Assembly (NCBI GenBank): GCA_028819575.1
Contig: JAPPLB010000007.1
Coordinates: 1 to 64,000 of the forward strand
Length of the DNA stretch: 64,000 nt
Direction: 5' to 3'
Source of the DNA: Bryobacterales bacterium
GTDB lineage: Bacteria; Acidobacteriota; Terriglobia; Bryobacterales; UBA6623
Shown here: positions 44,315 through 54,012 of the stretch, one piece after another
Layout: each line of letters opens with the position of its first letter
Position numbering within the stretch: position 1 is the first letter of the stretch
Program-made: the position numbers and the translations under genes
The notes under the pieces: generated by a model
Told to the model about the DNA's origin: nothing
The model's database searches: none
The model's input: only the letters and a program-made list of their open reading frames with translations

Positions 44315-45481
44315 ACCCAAGATGCCGCGCATCATTCTGTCGATGCGGTCGAGAGCTTCGTGGATCTGGTCCAGCGCGGTCGCGTAGCTGAAGCGCAGGT
44401 AGCCCTCGCCGAACGAGCCGAAGCTCGTCCCCGTCAGGCAGGCCACTCCGGCCTCGTTGAGAATGCGGTCGGCCAGATCATCGGAAGGAATTCCCGTTTT
44501 CTTGACGTTCGGGAAGGCGTAGAATGCTCCCCCGGGCATGGTGCACGAAAAGCCGGGAATGCGGTTAAAGCCCTCAACGATCACCTCGCGCCGTCGCTTG
44601 AATTCCGCGACCATCTCGATTACGGCTTCTTGTGGGCCCGTGAGGGCTTCGATGCCGGCTCGCTGCGAAAAGCTGGCCGTGTGCGATACACAGTTGACCA
44701 TCATCAGGCAGACCCCGTCCACGAGCCATTTCGGCATGACTCCATAACCCATGCGCCAACCGGTCATGGAGTACGTCTTGGAGAAGCCGTCAAGGATGAT
44801 CGTCTTCTCGACCATCCCCGGTAGTGACGCGATCGAGAATGGCTTGCGGTCGAAGTAGATGTTGCTGTAGACCTCGTCGGAGAGGACCATGATGTCGCGG
44901 TCGCGGACCAATTCGGCGATAGCTCGGATGTCCTCTTCGGGGATGACGCCGCCCGTCGGGTTCTGAGGCGAGTTGATCATCAGAACCTTGGTGCGGGGAG
45001 ACAGCTTTGCACGCAGCATGTCGAGGTCGAGCGAGAACCCACGCTCTTCAACCAGTGGAAGCGGCACTGGCGTCGCTCCGCAGTAACGAATGACGGACTC
45101 GTAGATGGGGAAGCTTGGGTTCGGATAGAGTACCTCGTCACCGGGTTCGAGCAACGCCAGCAATGGGAAGAAAAGGATGGGCTTGCCGCCAGGCGTTACG
45201 ACGACGTTCTGCTCGCTGACGGAAATGCCGCGTGTTTTCGAAACCAGTTCTGCGATCACCTCTCGTAACTCGGGATCGCCTTGTGTCGCACCGTATTTCG
45301 TCCAGCCGTCGGCAAGCGCCTGCCGGCCGGCCTCGACAATATTCACTGGCGTCGGGAAGTCGGGCTCGCCGATTTCCATGTGGATGATGGAGTGACCCTT
45401 GGCTTCGAGAGCCCGTGCTTTCACCAGAACATCAAATGCGCCCTCGCCGCGGACGCCTTCCATACGGCTCGAAAGTCTCAT
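44312..45481 (-). CDS. Class I aminotransferase (aspartate/aromatic type)
   Basis: A 389-residue PLP aminotransferase of the AspC/alanine-type group. IHMEIGEPDFPTP and YGATQGDPELREVIA mark the N-terminal domain; NSPQNPTGGV and LSDEVYSNIYF hold the Asn and Asp/Tyr contacts. DGFSKTYSMTGWRMGY carries the PLP-binding Lys and FRFSYA-like YLRFSYATAL the C-terminal Arg. The amino acid cannot be assigned. The start at 45481 gives MRLSSRMEGVRGEG. The TAA stop is provided by solo repeat A copy 7. An SMP-30 lipoprotein gene lies 60 bases upstream on the same strand, so cotranscription is possible. Confidence 0.91.
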   Translation of the reverse strand: MRLSSRMEGVRGEGAFDVLVKARALEAKGHSIIHMEIGEPDFPTPVNIVEAGRQALADGWTKYGATQGDPELREVIAELVSKTRGISVSEQNVVVTPGGKPILFFPLLALLEPGDEVLYPNPSFPIYESVIRYCGATPVPLPLVEERGFSLDLDMLRAKLSPRTKVLMINSPQNPTGGVIPEEDIRAIAELVRDRDIMVLSDEVYSNIYFDRKPFSIASLPGMVEKTIILDGFSKTYSMTGWRMGYGVMPKWLVDGVCLMMVNCVSHTASFSQRAGIEALTGPQEAVIEMVAEFKRRREVIVEGFNRIPGFSCTMPGGAFYAFPNVKKTGIPSDDLADRILNEAGVACLTGTSFGSFGEGYLRFSYATALDQIHEALDRIDRMMRGILG

Positions 45482-45540
45482 GGTCTTTTACGTTTCCTGC
45501 CGAGATGGTTCCGCTGGATTCCGCTCATATCACCGCGTGG

Positions 45541-46545
45541 CTAGCGGCGGGTGCCCTTGATCTCGGTGTTGAACTTGAACAGCGTTTTACCGGCTGTGAC
45601 GTAGAGGGTCTTCATGTCGGGACCTCCAAAGGCGCAGTTCGTAATGATGTCCTCAGGGATCGGAACGAACTGTATCAGCTCGCCGTCCGGTGCGAAGACG
45701 TGCACGCCGCACTTCGTGTCGAGGGTCTCGCTGGTCTTGCGCAGACGATGCAGGCCGGCGGCTACGTAGAGGTTGCCTTCGCTGTCGATGGTCATTCCGT
45801 CTCCGCTGCGGCCAGGATAGAAATCGTGAAAGACCCTCATGTTCGTGACCGTTCCGTCAGGCCGCAGGTCATAGGCTCGGATCATCCGGGCGCGGTCGGC
45901 GTCGGGATGCGCCTCGATCAGATAGAACGTCTTGTCGTCCGGGGAAATGACAAGGCCGTTCGGCTTGTCGATGTCGGGCGCTTTGAGGATCTGGTGGATC
46001 GAACCATCGGTGTCGATGCGGTAGACGGCGTCGACGTTCGTCTGGTCGGGCGCGGGATCCCTGCGGGGGCGGTCTGTGAAATACAACCGGCCCTGACTGT
46101 CGAATGTGACGTCGTTCGGCTGGCTGAGGCGTTTGTCCCCGAAGGATTCTGCGATGACCTCGATCTCGCCAGTCTCCAGGTTGGTGCGGGTCAGCCTCGG
46201 GTTGTCGAGTTGGGCGTTGCTGCCTTCGCAGGCGATGAGGCGCCACTGGTCGTCGAAAACGAGGCCGTTGGCGCGATTGCTGTTCTCCCTGAAGACAACA
46301 AGCTCGCCATCGGGCATCGCCCGCATGATGCGGTGGCTCCTTGTATCGGTGAAGAAGACGCTGCCGTCTTTGTAGACCGTCGGACCTTCGGTGAAAGCGA
46401 TGCTCGCGGCGGCCTCGACCTTGGGAATGACGCCCGCAGGGGCGCTCTCCATCACGGACTCGGAAGCCGGCGCGCAAGCGCTACCGGTCAGCCATGCACA
46501 ACCCAAGGCCAGTGCTAGAATGGTGATCCCAATTACTCGGTTCAC
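45541..46545 (-). CDS. SMP-30/gluconolactonase-family lipoprotein
   Basis: A 334-residue exported six-bladed propeller. The GTG at 46545, preceded by GGAGG at the right distance, starts a lipoprotein signal (MNRVIGITILALALGCAWLTGSAC). Metal-ligand positions are visible: Glu in IAFTEGPTVY, Asn in LSQPNDVTFD and Asp in GRSGDGMTID, with the extra Asn in DKPNGLVISPD. This matches lactonases that open sugar lactones, but related proteins have other activities. The longer open frame to 46668 runs through the purE start region and is rejected. Divergent from purE. Confidence 0.88.
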   Translation of the reverse strand: MNRVIGITILALALGCAWLTGSACAPASESVMESAPAGVIPKVEAAASIAFTEGPTVYKDGSVFFTDTRSHRIMRAMPDGELVVFRENSNRANGLVFDDQWRLIACEGSNAQLDNPRLTRTNLETGEIEVIAESFGDKRLSQPNDVTFDSQGRLYFTDRPRRDPAPDQTNVDAVYRIDTDGSIHQILKAPDIDKPNGLVISPDDKTFYLIEAHPDADRARMIRAYDLRPDGTVTNMRVFHDFYPGRSGDGMTIDSEGNLYVAAGLHRLRKTSETLDTKCGVHVFAPDGELIQFVPIPEDIITNCAFGGPDMKTLYVTAGKTLFKFNTEIKGTRR

Positions 46546-46666
46546 AAGGTCCTCCGAAGGGTCTTCGCGTCGAGAAACCGTAACAGTATACCCCGCGTTT
46601 GGAGCGCGGCGAGCTTGTTGAGCCCCGTGCGGCGGACGCATCCATTTCCCTAAGTGAGTCAATGGC

Positions 46667-47161
46667 ATGGCAGATCAGGAAACACCTCTCGTCGGAATCC
46701 TCATGGGTAGCACGTCCGATTGGGAGACGATGAAAAACGCGTCGGATGTGCTGAAAGACTTCGGCGTGCCCCATGAATGCAGGGCGCTGTCGGCGCATCG
46801 CACGCCGGAGGCGGTGGTGGAGTTTGTCTCGTCGGCTGAGGACCGCGGTATCGAGGTCATGATCGCGGCGGCAGGTGGAGCGGCTCACTTGGCCGGCGTC
46901 GTGGCGGCGCACACCATCCTGCCGGTGCTCGGCGTGCCGATGTCCAGTGTGTTGAACGGACTGGACTCGCTGCTTTCGACGGTTCAGATGCCCGGCGGAA
47001 TCCCGGTCGGAACTCTCGCCATTGGCAAGGCCGGTGCGAAGAACGCCGCGCTGCTGGCGGTCGCCATCCTGGCGCGCAAGCGGCCCGAGCTGCGCGAGAA
47101 ACTGATCCGGTTTCGCGAGTCGCAGACAGAGAAGGTCAAGGCCGCGACCTTGCCGGTGTGA
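46667..47161 (+). CDS. purE: 5-(carboxyamino)imidazole ribonucleotide mutase
   Basis: Rearranges N5-CAIR to CAIR in purine biosynthesis. The 164-residue length and motifs are class I: LMGSTSDWETM, ALSAHRTPE, IAAAGGAAHLAGVVAAHT and STVQMPGGIPVGTLAIG. The usual partner purK is not next to it. The ATG at 46667 begins MADQETPLVGILMGS. lepA follows after a separate promoter. Confidence 0.97.
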   Translation: MADQETPLVGILMGSTSDWETMKNASDVLKDFGVPHECRALSAHRTPEAVVEFVSSAEDRGIEVMIAAAGGAAHLAGVVAAHTILPVLGVPMSSVLNGLDSLLSTVQMPGGIPVGTLAIGKAGAKNAALLAVAILARKRPELREKLIRFRESQTEKVKAATLPV

Positions 47162-47187
47162 CCATCCGCCGGCTCGCGGCCCCGAAA

Positions 47188-47216
47188 TTGACACCCCTGA
47201 GGATCGCTGATAGCTT
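47188..47216 (+). promoter_or_regulatory. Candidate promoter of lepA
   Basis: TTGACA at 47188-47193, a 17-base spacer and TAGCTT at 47211-47216, 40 bases before the lepA ATG. Confidence 0.4.
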
Positions 47217-47255
47217 GAAACCTGCGGCTGCGGTTTCTTGCCGCCGGCCCTCCTG

Positions 47256-49061
47256 ATGGACCCCTCCCACATCCGTAATTTCTGCATCATTGCGCATATC
47301 GATCATGGCAAGTCGACGTTGGCCGACCGCCTGCTCGAGTTGACCGGCGCTTTGACCGCCCGGGAAATGAAGGCGCAGGTCCTCGACAGCATGGACCTGG
47401 AGCGGGAACGCGGCATCACGATCAAGGCGCAGGCCGTCCGGCTTGAGTACGAGGCCGAAAACGGCGAGCGCTATCAACTGAATCTGATCGACACGCCCGG
47501 TCATGTTGACTTCTCCTACGAAGTCTCACGAAGCTTGGCGTCGTGCGAAGGAGCGTTGCTTGTCGTCGATGCTGCCCAAGGGGTGGAGGCCCAGACACTG
47601 GCCAACACGTACCTGGCTCTCGACCACGGCCTAGAAATCATACCGGTGGTCAACAAGATTGACCTGCCCGCGGCGGAACCCGAGCGGGTGCGCGAGGAGA
47701 TCGAATCGACGATCGGGCTCGACGCTTCCGGCGCGCTCCTCGTCAGTGCGAAGTCGGGCCAAGGCGTCCCAGGCATTCTCGAAGCCGTCGTCCATCGCAT
47801 ACCGCCGCCTCGAGGCGCCCCGGACGGTCCCTCCAGGGCTTTGCTGTTCGACTCCTGGTATGACACCTACCGTGGAGTCGTCATGCTCGTCCGTATGATC
47901 GACGGGTCATTGCGCAAGGGCATGACGATTCGTATGTGGTCGACCGGACAGGCTTTCACCGTAGAGGAAGTTGGTTTTCGCACGCCGAAGGCGCAGGTGA
48001 GCCCATCGCTGCGTTGTGGCGAGGCTGGTTGGGTTGTCGCGAACATCAAGGATGTCATCGAGACCAAGGTCGGCGACACGATTTACGACGCCGCCAACCC
48101 GCCGTCCGAGCCGCTGCCAGGCTTTCAGGAGTCTCGGCCGATGGTCTTCGCCGGGCTCTATTCCGTGGAATCCCATGCGCACGCCGCTCTGCGCGAGGCG
48201 CTGCTGAAGCTGCAGCTCAACGACCGCTCGTTCCAGTTCGAGCCGGAAAGCTCCGCGGCGCTCGGGTTCGGTTTCCGGGCCGGTTTTCTCGGACTGCTGC
48301 ATCTGGAAATCGTGCAGGAACGGCTGGAGCGGGAGTTTGGCCTCGATCTCATCACAACGGCCCCGGGAGTACGGTATCGCATCCGCAAGACCGACGGCGA
48401 AACCATCGAGGTCGATAACCCCAGCCGTTGGCCGAACACCCCGGACATCGATCATGTCGAGGAGCCTGTGTTCACCGTCACGGTCATCACCCCGGATGAC
48501 TATCTGGGCGGCATACTGAAACTGCTCGAAGACAAGCGCGGCGTCCAGAAGGGTTTCGAGTACGTTGCGAGCAATCGGGTTGTGTTGACCTACGAAGTTC
48601 CGCTGAGCGAGATCGTGCTGGATTTCTACGATCGGCTCAAGACAGCCTCCCGGGGCTACGCCTCGGTCGACTATCATTTCGCGGCCTATCGTGAGTCGCC
48701 GATGGTCAAGCTCGATGTTCTTGTCGCGGGCGGCCCGGTGGATGTCCTCTCGATCATCGTGCACAAAGAGGCGGCGCACGAGCGAGGCAAGGCGCTGATC
48801 GAAAAGATGCGCAAGCTGATTCCCCGGCAGATGTTCGAGGTCGCCCTACAGGCGGCCATCGGCAACAAGATCGTTGCCAGGAATAGCATTGCTGCGCTGC
48901 GCAAGAACGTCCTGGCCAAGTGCTACGGGGGAGACATTACTCGGAAACGCAAGCTCATTGAAAAACAACGAGAGGGCAAACGTCGCATGAAACGTGTGGG
49001 CAAAGTGGATATTCCCCAGGAGGCGTTCTTGGCCGTTTTGAGTGTCGGTGAGGAGGCCTGA
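47256..49061 (+). CDS. lepA: Elongation factor 4 (LepA), back-translocating GTPase
   Basis: A 601-residue ribosome-associated GTPase. G motifs are [10 protein letters not shown], the RGITIKAQ switch region, DTPGHVDF and NKIDLP. The domain order follows EF-G without domain IV, with the LepA-specific C-terminal domain ([37 protein letters not shown]) intact. The ATG at 47256 ([21 protein letters not shown]) is the family start; the upstream codons to 47238 are not needed. It stands between purE and the ABC-transporter operon. Confidence 0.97.
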   Translation: MDPSHIRNFCIIAHIDHGKSTLADRLLELTGALTAREMKAQVLDSMDLERERGITIKAQAVRLEYEAENGERYQLNLIDTPGHVDFSYEVSRSLASCEGALLVVDAAQGVEAQTLANTYLALDHGLEIIPVVNKIDLPAAEPERVREEIESTIGLDASGALLVSAKSGQGVPGILEAVVHRIPPPRGAPDGPSRALLFDSWYDTYRGVVMLVRMIDGSLRKGMTIRMWSTGQAFTVEEVGFRTPKAQVSPSLRCGEAGWVVANIKDVIETKVGDTIYDAANPPSEPLPGFQESRPMVFAGLYSVESHAHAALREALLKLQLNDRSFQFEPESSAALGFGFRAGFLGLLHLEIVQERLEREFGLDLITTAPGVRYRIRKTDGETIEVDNPSRWPNTPDIDHVEEPVFTVTVITPDDYLGGILKLLEDKRGVQKGFEYVASNRVVLTYEVPLSEIVLDFYDRLKTASRGYASVDYHFAAYRESPMVKLDVLVAGGPVDVLSIIVHKEAAHERGKALIEKMRKLIPRQMFEVALQAAIGNKIVARNSIAALRKNVLAKCYGGDITRKRKLIEKQREGKRRMKRVGKVDIPQEAFLAVLSVGEEA

Positions 49062-49101
49062 AACCCGTTCCTGCAAGCGTCCTGAGTAAGGCGCCGATCC
49101 G

Positions 49102-49132
49102 TTGACAATCCGCCTGGTGTTTGCGGCATAAT
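49102..49132 (+). promoter_or_regulatory. Candidate promoter of the Gld-type ABC operon
   Basis: TTGACA at 49102-49107 and CATAAT at 49127-49132 with a 19-base spacer, within an AT-rich patch. It leaves a leader of about 85 bases before the ATPase gene. Confidence 0.5.
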
Positions 49133-49223
49133 AAAGTTTACTGATATTGTTCAGGTTTCTCTGAGCAACCGTTGTCGAAGTAAACCTCCATTTATCGGCG
49201 TTCGCCGGATTACCTGTTGAGCA

Positions 49224-50321
49224 ATGATCAAAGTTGAGCGTTTGACCAAGCGGTACGGTCCGACTTTGGCCGTCAAGGACATTACCTTTGAGGTCGAAAA
49301 AGGTGAAATTGTCGGCTTCCTCGGACCGAACGGCGCCGGCAAGACCACCACGATGCGCATCCTGACCGGATTCTTGCCGCCCACATCGGGTACAGCGAGC
49401 GTGGCGGGCCACGACGTGCTGGAGGAGCCCCTGGAGGTGAAGAAGCACATCGGTTACCTGCCCGAGTCTCCGCCCGTCTATCCCGAAATGCCAGTCGAGG
49501 GATACCTCGATTTCGTCGGCCGGCTTAAGGGCATTCCCAGCGGAGAGGTGAATCAACGCGTCGATAGCGTCGTCGAAGGGTGTGCGTTGGGAGACGTTCG
49601 CCAAAAGCTGATCGGACAGTTGTCCAAGGGTTACCGCCAGCGGGTCGGCTTGGCGCAGGCTCTGATTCACGACCCCGCAGTTCTGATCTTCGACGAGCCC
49701 ACCGCCGGACTGGACCCCAAGCAGATCGCGGAAGTCCGGCAACTCATTCACGACCTCAGCGGCGACCACACGATCATCCTGAGCACGCACATCCTGTCGG
49801 AAGTGCAGAGCATTGCGAGCCGCATCATCATCATCAATGACGGCAAGCTTGAAGCCAGCGATACGCCGCAAAACTTGATGGCGCGCATGCGGGGTCATGA
49901 GTCTTTGCTGATCGAGATCGACGGTCCGCCCGAGGACGTTGAGGAACGTCTGTTGGCGGTCGAAGGAGTCAACGGCGTGAGCCGGAAGAACGGACATGCC
50001 GGCCGCACGAGTTGGTCAGTCGAGACCAGCAAGGATGCCGTCATCCGAAGTGATCTCGCTCGCGTGGTGGTGGAATCCGGCTGGGGTCTCTATGAGATCC
50101 GCCCGATCGGTATGAGCCTCGAGGATATCTTCCTCAAGCTGACGGCGTCGGAGGACGCCGCCGAGGCTGCCGCACAGGATGAACCGGTTGCTGAAGCCGG
50201 CGCCGATTCGCCGGACGAAACCGAGGAGCCGACCGCTTCCGAAGCCGCGGCTTTACCTCAAGAGGAGCCGCCCGAAGAGCAGGAAGAATCTTCGAAACAG
50301 GAAGGAGCCGCTGCGTCATGA
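49224..50321 (+). CDS. ABC transporter ATP-binding protein, GldA-like, with acidic tail
   Basis: A 365-residue ATPase that should pair with the ABC-2 permease encoded next. Walker A is GPNGAGKTT, the Q-loop lies in IGYLPESPPVYPEM, the signature motif is LSKGYRQRVGLA, Walker B is LIFDEPTAGLDP and the switch His is in LSTHILSE. The last 55 residues or so (from about 310) are a Glu/Ala/Pro-rich tail without predicted fold, an addition to the usual 305-310 residues. The ATG of the next gene overlaps its stop (ATGA). The Gld name comes from Bacteroidota gliding genes; a gliding role here is not implied. Confidence 0.92.
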   Translation: MIKVERLTKRYGPTLAVKDITFEVEKGEIVGFLGPNGAGKTTTMRILTGFLPPTSGTASVAGHDVLEEPLEVKKHIGYLPESPPVYPEMPVEGYLDFVGRLKGIPSGEVNQRVDSVVEGCALGDVRQKLIGQLSKGYRQRVGLAQALIHDPAVLIFDEPTAGLDPKQIAEVRQLIHDLSGDHTIILSTHILSEVQSIASRIIIINDGKLEASDTPQNLMARMRGHESLLIEIDGPPEDVEERLLAVEGVNGVSRKNGHAGRTSWSVETSKDAVIRSDLARVVVESGWGLYEIRPIGMSLEDIFLKLTASEDAAEAAAQDEPVAEAGADSPDETEEPTASEAAALPQEEPPEEQEESSKQEGAAAS

Positions 50322-51085
50322 GAAACGTTTGGACGATCGCAAGCCGCGAACTGAGGAGCTACTTCGCTTCACCGATCGCCTATATCCTTCTCGCGATGTT
50401 TTCGCTCATCTTCGGCTATTTCTTCTTCAGCGCGGTCGCGATATTCGTGGACTTTGCGAGCCGCGGCCAGATGGGCATGCAGATGCCCCCGATGAACGTG
50501 GATCAGTTCATCATCCAGCCGACCCTCGGCAATTTCAGCATCATTCTGCTTTTCCTCTCGCCGATGATCACGATGCGGCTGTTCGCTGAAGAGAAGCGGA
50601 GCGGCACGATCGAGCTGCTGCTCACGTCGCCGGTACGGGACTTCGAGATCATCTTCGGCAAGTGGCTTGCCGCCGTGCTGTTGTTTGCCTGCATGCTGGC
50701 GATTTCGATGCTGAACCTGGCGGTGATCTTCCTGCTCAGCACGCCGGATTGGCGGGCTCTTCTCGTCGGCTACCTGGGGCTGTTGCTGATGGGTGGAACG
50801 TTCCTCGCGATCGGTGCGTTCATCTCGACCTTGACGAAGAATCAGATCGTCGCCGGCGCCTTGACTTTCGGCGCGTTCCTGCTGCTGTGGGTTCTGGACT
50901 GGGTCAACGCCTATAGCACATCGACGGTCGGCAAGGTGTGTCAATACATCGCGATCGCGCCGCACTTCGAGCAGTTCTCGAAGGGAGTGATCGAACTGAA
51001 GGATACGGTCTACTACTTGAGCGCCATTGGGCTGGGTCTCTTTCTGAGCAAGCGCTCATTGGAATCACTGCGCTGGCGCGCATGA
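50318..51085 (+). CDS. ABC-2 type permease, GldF-like
   Basis: A 255-residue inner-membrane protein with six membrane segments. RELRSYFASPIAYILLAMFSLIFGYFFFSA starts it, and the conserved loop MITMRLFAEEKRSGTIELLLTSPV is diagnostic of this family. It joins the upstream ATPase to form the transporter. ATGA overlaps occur at both ends (50318-50321 and 51082-51085), so the first three genes are translationally coupled. Confidence 0.92.
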   Translation: MRNVWTIASRELRSYFASPIAYILLAMFSLIFGYFFFSAVAIFVDFASRGQMGMQMPPMNVDQFIIQPTLGNFSIILLFLSPMITMRLFAEEKRSGTIELLLTSPVRDFEIIFGKWLAAVLLFACMLAISMLNLAVIFLLSTPDWRALLVGYLGLLLMGGTFLAIGAFISTLTKNQIVAGALTFGAFLLLWVLDWVNAYSTSTVGKVCQYIAIAPHFEQFSKGVIELKDTVYYLSAIGLGLFLSKRSLESLRWRA

Positions 51086-52542
51086 AGCGGGAGGTGGTCC
51101 AAAAGATGGATTGGGATTGGGTCAAGACAAGACAGACGAAATACGGGGCGTACTCGGCCGTATATGTCCTCGTCACGATTGCGATTCTGGTAGCGGCGAA
51201 CTATCTTGCGAACCGCTACAACGAGACTTTCGATGCGACCAGGAACAAGCTCTACAGCCTGTCCGATCAGACGGAGAAGATCCTGGACAACCTTGATCGC
51301 GACCTCACGATCTACTACTTCGACCGCAGTACGGACTTCGGCGCCGCCCGTTCGTCGCTCGTGCGGTACGAGAATGCTTCCAGCCGCGTGTCGGTCGACT
51401 ACATCGATCCTGATAGCCAACCTGAAATGGCGCAATTGATGAACATCCGTACCTACGGTACGGTGCTCGTCGAGGTGGGAGGCAATCGCGAGGAAGCTTC
51501 TTCCAGTGAGGAAGAGGACGTCACGAACGCCATCATCAAAGTGCTCAAGGGCGAGGACAAGAACGCCTGCATTCTCACGGGACATGGTGAGGCGGATACG
51601 GATGACACCGATCGCGACGGATTTTCGGGCGCCCAGCAGGCGATACAGGACGCGAACTACGAGACGCAGGTAGTGTCGTTGCAGCAGGAAGTTGAAGTCC
51701 CTTCCGATTGCACTCTGGTGATTCTTCCCGGTCCCGAAGCGGGCTATCTGCCGCCCGCGGTCGAAACCCTCAAGCGTTACGTCGAGGGCGGTGGCCGCGC
51801 GCTCATCATGATCGATCCCGACAACAGCCCCGCGCTGGCCGGGATGGTCGCCGGCTGGGGCATCCGTGTCCGTGACGAAACGGTGGTCGATTTCTCGCCG
51901 GTCGGCCAGTTCTTCGGCATGGGGCCATTGTCCCCGTTGGTTGCTGACTATGAGGATCATCCGATTACTGACGTCATGGGTAACACGGCGAGCTTCTTCC
52001 CGATGTCCCGCGGTGTCGACGCGGGCGACGCCGTATCCGGCTGGAACGTCGAGGAGCTCTTCAGCACTACCGCGGGGGCTTTCGCTACGGCCGAGTTGAA
52101 GGTGGAAGACGGAGAGTTGATCCGGGACCCGGCCGCGGAGCGCGAGGGCCCCATTACGCTTGCCGTTGCGGCGACTCAAGATGTGCCATCGGATACAACT
52201 GGCTCCGAAGAATCCGCCGGTGACAATGAGGCGGATGCGGATGTTAGCGAAAGCGCGTCAGACGACACAGATGAGAAAGAGTCGAGAGTAGTGGTCGTCG
52301 GTTCCTCTCGGTTCGCCCGCAATTACGCTTTGGGCCGCGGCGGGAACCTTGACCTGTTTCTCAATATGATGAACTGGTTGAGTTCCGATGAGGACCTGAT
52401 TTCCATCCGTCCCAAAGACCCCGAGAATACGCCGCTGGACCTCTCGCAGGCGCAGGTGTCGCGCCTGTTCTGGATCAATGTCATCGGACTGCCGCTGGTG
52501 ATTGTGATCTTCGGCGTCCGCGTGTGGTGGATGCGCCGCTGA
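51082..52542 (+). CDS. GldG-like ABC-associated protein
   Basis: A 486-residue protein of the uncharacterised ABC-type transport component family. A membrane segment near residues 22-40 (YVLVTIAILVAANYLA) is followed by the conserved NKLYSLSDQTEKILDNLDRDLTIYYF and the GHGEADTDD region, and a second membrane segment closes the chain (IGLPLVIVIFGVRVWWMRR). A 35-residue acidic low-complexity insert sits at about residues 375-410. The start at 51082 overlaps the permease stop; the longer frame from 50938 is inside the permease gene and rejected. Large domain is probably periplasmic. Confidence 0.88.
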   Translation: MKREVVQKMDWDWVKTRQTKYGAYSAVYVLVTIAILVAANYLANRYNETFDATRNKLYSLSDQTEKILDNLDRDLTIYYFDRSTDFGAARSSLVRYENASSRVSVDYIDPDSQPEMAQLMNIRTYGTVLVEVGGNREEASSSEEEDVTNAIIKVLKGEDKNACILTGHGEADTDDTDRDGFSGAQQAIQDANYETQVVSLQQEVEVPSDCTLVILPGPEAGYLPPAVETLKRYVEGGGRALIMIDPDNSPALAGMVAGWGIRVRDETVVDFSPVGQFFGMGPLSPLVADYEDHPITDVMGNTASFFPMSRGVDAGDAVSGWNVEELFSTTAGAFATAELKVEDGELIRDPAAEREGPITLAVAATQDVPSDTTGSEESAGDNEADADVSESASDDTDEKESRVVVVGSSRFARNYALGRGGNLDLFLNMMNWLSSDEDLISIRPKDPENTPLDLSQAQVSRLFWINVIGLPLVIVIFGVRVWWMRR

Positions 52543-52600
52543 CCCGCGCGATCACCGGCTCGACCTTCTTCCCGTCAAAGATGAGCAGGGAGGCAAGACT

Positions 52601-53989
52601 ATGAACCCCTTGAGGCTTCTGATCGCCGCTGGCATTCTTGCCGTGCTTGGAGGGCTGGTCTATTGGAGTGAGGAGAACCCGCCGGTATCCGACGACGAAA
52701 GAACGCCTGTCGTCGATCTCGAGACAAACGAGGTCCGGGCGCTCACGGTGGAACGTCCTGGGCACGACGCGATCATGGTTGTGCGAGGTGAAGATGACGA
52801 GTGGAAGTTCGCCCCGCCGCTTACGATCCCCGTTAACGGATCGTCGATCAACCTGTTGCTGAATAATCTCACCCCGATGAACTCCGACCGCGTTGTCGAG
52901 GAGGAAGTCGCCGACTGGCGTCCCTATGGCGTCGATGGCGATGACTGGTCGCTGCGAGTCGACGTGACGGCCAAGAAAGAGGACCAGGAGGAAGAGACCT
53001 ACCGGGTGGTCTTTGGCGACGAGACACCGACCGGCTCGGGGGTTTTTGTGCGCCTCGACGGCGATCCCCGCTTGTTTACGGTTTTTAGCTACATCAAGAG
53101 CGGATTCGAGAAGGAAGTCTTCGACCTCAGAGAGAAGAAGCTGCTGAAGGTCGACCAGGACAGGATTTCTCGCGTTACCGTCGACGTTGGATCTCGATCG
53201 ATCGAGTTTGGCAAGAGCGGAGATGCGGATTGGCAGATCCTCAAGCCAAAGCCTCTCCGGGCCGACAATTTCAGCGTGGGCGATTTGGCTCGCTCGGCCT
53301 ACAACGCCGAGATGGTTTCGGTCCTCGAGGAAGGCGAGCCTACTGGTAAGTATTCCTTCAGGCGACCCTTCGCCACGGTCGAGGTCGTCGACGAGGCGGG
53401 CGCGCATACTTTGACCATCGCAAAGGATGCCGACGACAAGTACTACGCCAAGAGCAGCGACCTTGACGGCGTGTACGAGGTCTCGTCAACGCTCCCGGAG
53501 GCGCTCGACAAGCCTCTGGAGGACTTTCGCAACAAGAAGCTCTTCGACTTCGGCTTCGTTGATCCGGAAGCCGTCCAAGTGCGCGACGGCGATGCTCATC
53601 TGACGATCGCCAAACAAGAGGACAAGTGGGTCCTCACTTCCGACGAGGATCGCGAGCTGGACGCCGAGAAAGTCCAGACCCTGCTCGATGCCCTACGGGG
53701 ACTTTCCGTCAAGGAGTTCACTTCCGATGAGTCGGCCGACCAGACGAAGTTCGGTCTTGAGGCCCCAACGATCGAGACTGAGGTGGTGCAGGCGAGCGGC
53801 GGCGGCACGGAGCAGGTCGTGATCAGTGATCCCTCCTCCGATCAGGTCTACGCTGCGATACCAGGCCAAGCAAGCACCTATGAGCTCGAGAAGGGCGATA
53901 TCGAGGAACTGCGGACCAGCATCTCTAACCTCGCAAAGCCGGACGAGGAAGAAGAGGAAGCTGGCGAGGACAAAGAGTCGGAATCCTGA
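52601..53989 (+). CDS. DUF4340-domain protein, last gene of the Gld-type operon
   Basis: A 462-residue membrane-anchored protein: one N-terminal membrane segment (LLIAAGILAVLGGLVYW) and then repeated DUF4340-type beta modules (for example FVRLDGDPRLFTVFSYIKSGFEKEVFDLREKKLLKV). The C-terminus is a Glu-rich tail of about 20 residues. DUF4340 genes are regular neighbours of GldA/F/G-like transporters, so it is probably an accessory subunit facing the periplasm. It starts 58 bases after the GldG-like gene and is convergent with the TolC-like gene. Confidence 0.86.
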   Translation: MNPLRLLIAAGILAVLGGLVYWSEENPPVSDDERTPVVDLETNEVRALTVERPGHDAIMVVRGEDDEWKFAPPLTIPVNGSSINLLLNNLTPMNSDRVVEEEVADWRPYGVDGDDWSLRVDVTAKKEDQEEETYRVVFGDETPTGSGVFVRLDGDPRLFTVFSYIKSGFEKEVFDLREKKLLKVDQDRISRVTVDVGSRSIEFGKSGDADWQILKPKPLRADNFSVGDLARSAYNAEMVSVLEEGEPTGKYSFRRPFATVEVVDEAGAHTLTIAKDADDKYYAKSSDLDGVYEVSSTLPEALDKPLEDFRNKKLFDFGFVDPEAVQVRDGDAHLTIAKQEDKWVLTSDEDRELDAEKVQTLLDALRGLSVKEFTSDESADQTKFGLEAPTIETEVVQASGGGTEQVVISDPSSDQVYAAIPGQASTYELEKGDIEELRTSISNLAKPDEEEEEAGEDKESES

Positions 53990-54012
53990 CCCGCTGCTTT
54001 CCTCTTAGCGGG
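53990..54012. terminator. Hairpin between convergent DUF4340 and TolC-like genes
   Basis: CCCGCT at 53990-53995 and AGCGGG at 54007-54012 with an 11-base loop. It overlaps the TAA stop of the TolC-like gene (54005-54007) and could serve both strands. Confidence 0.4.

Noticed and set aside
50938-51081. Longer N-terminus for the GldG-like protein
   Set aside because: It lies entirely inside the permease gene; the ATGA overlap at 51082 gives the natural start.
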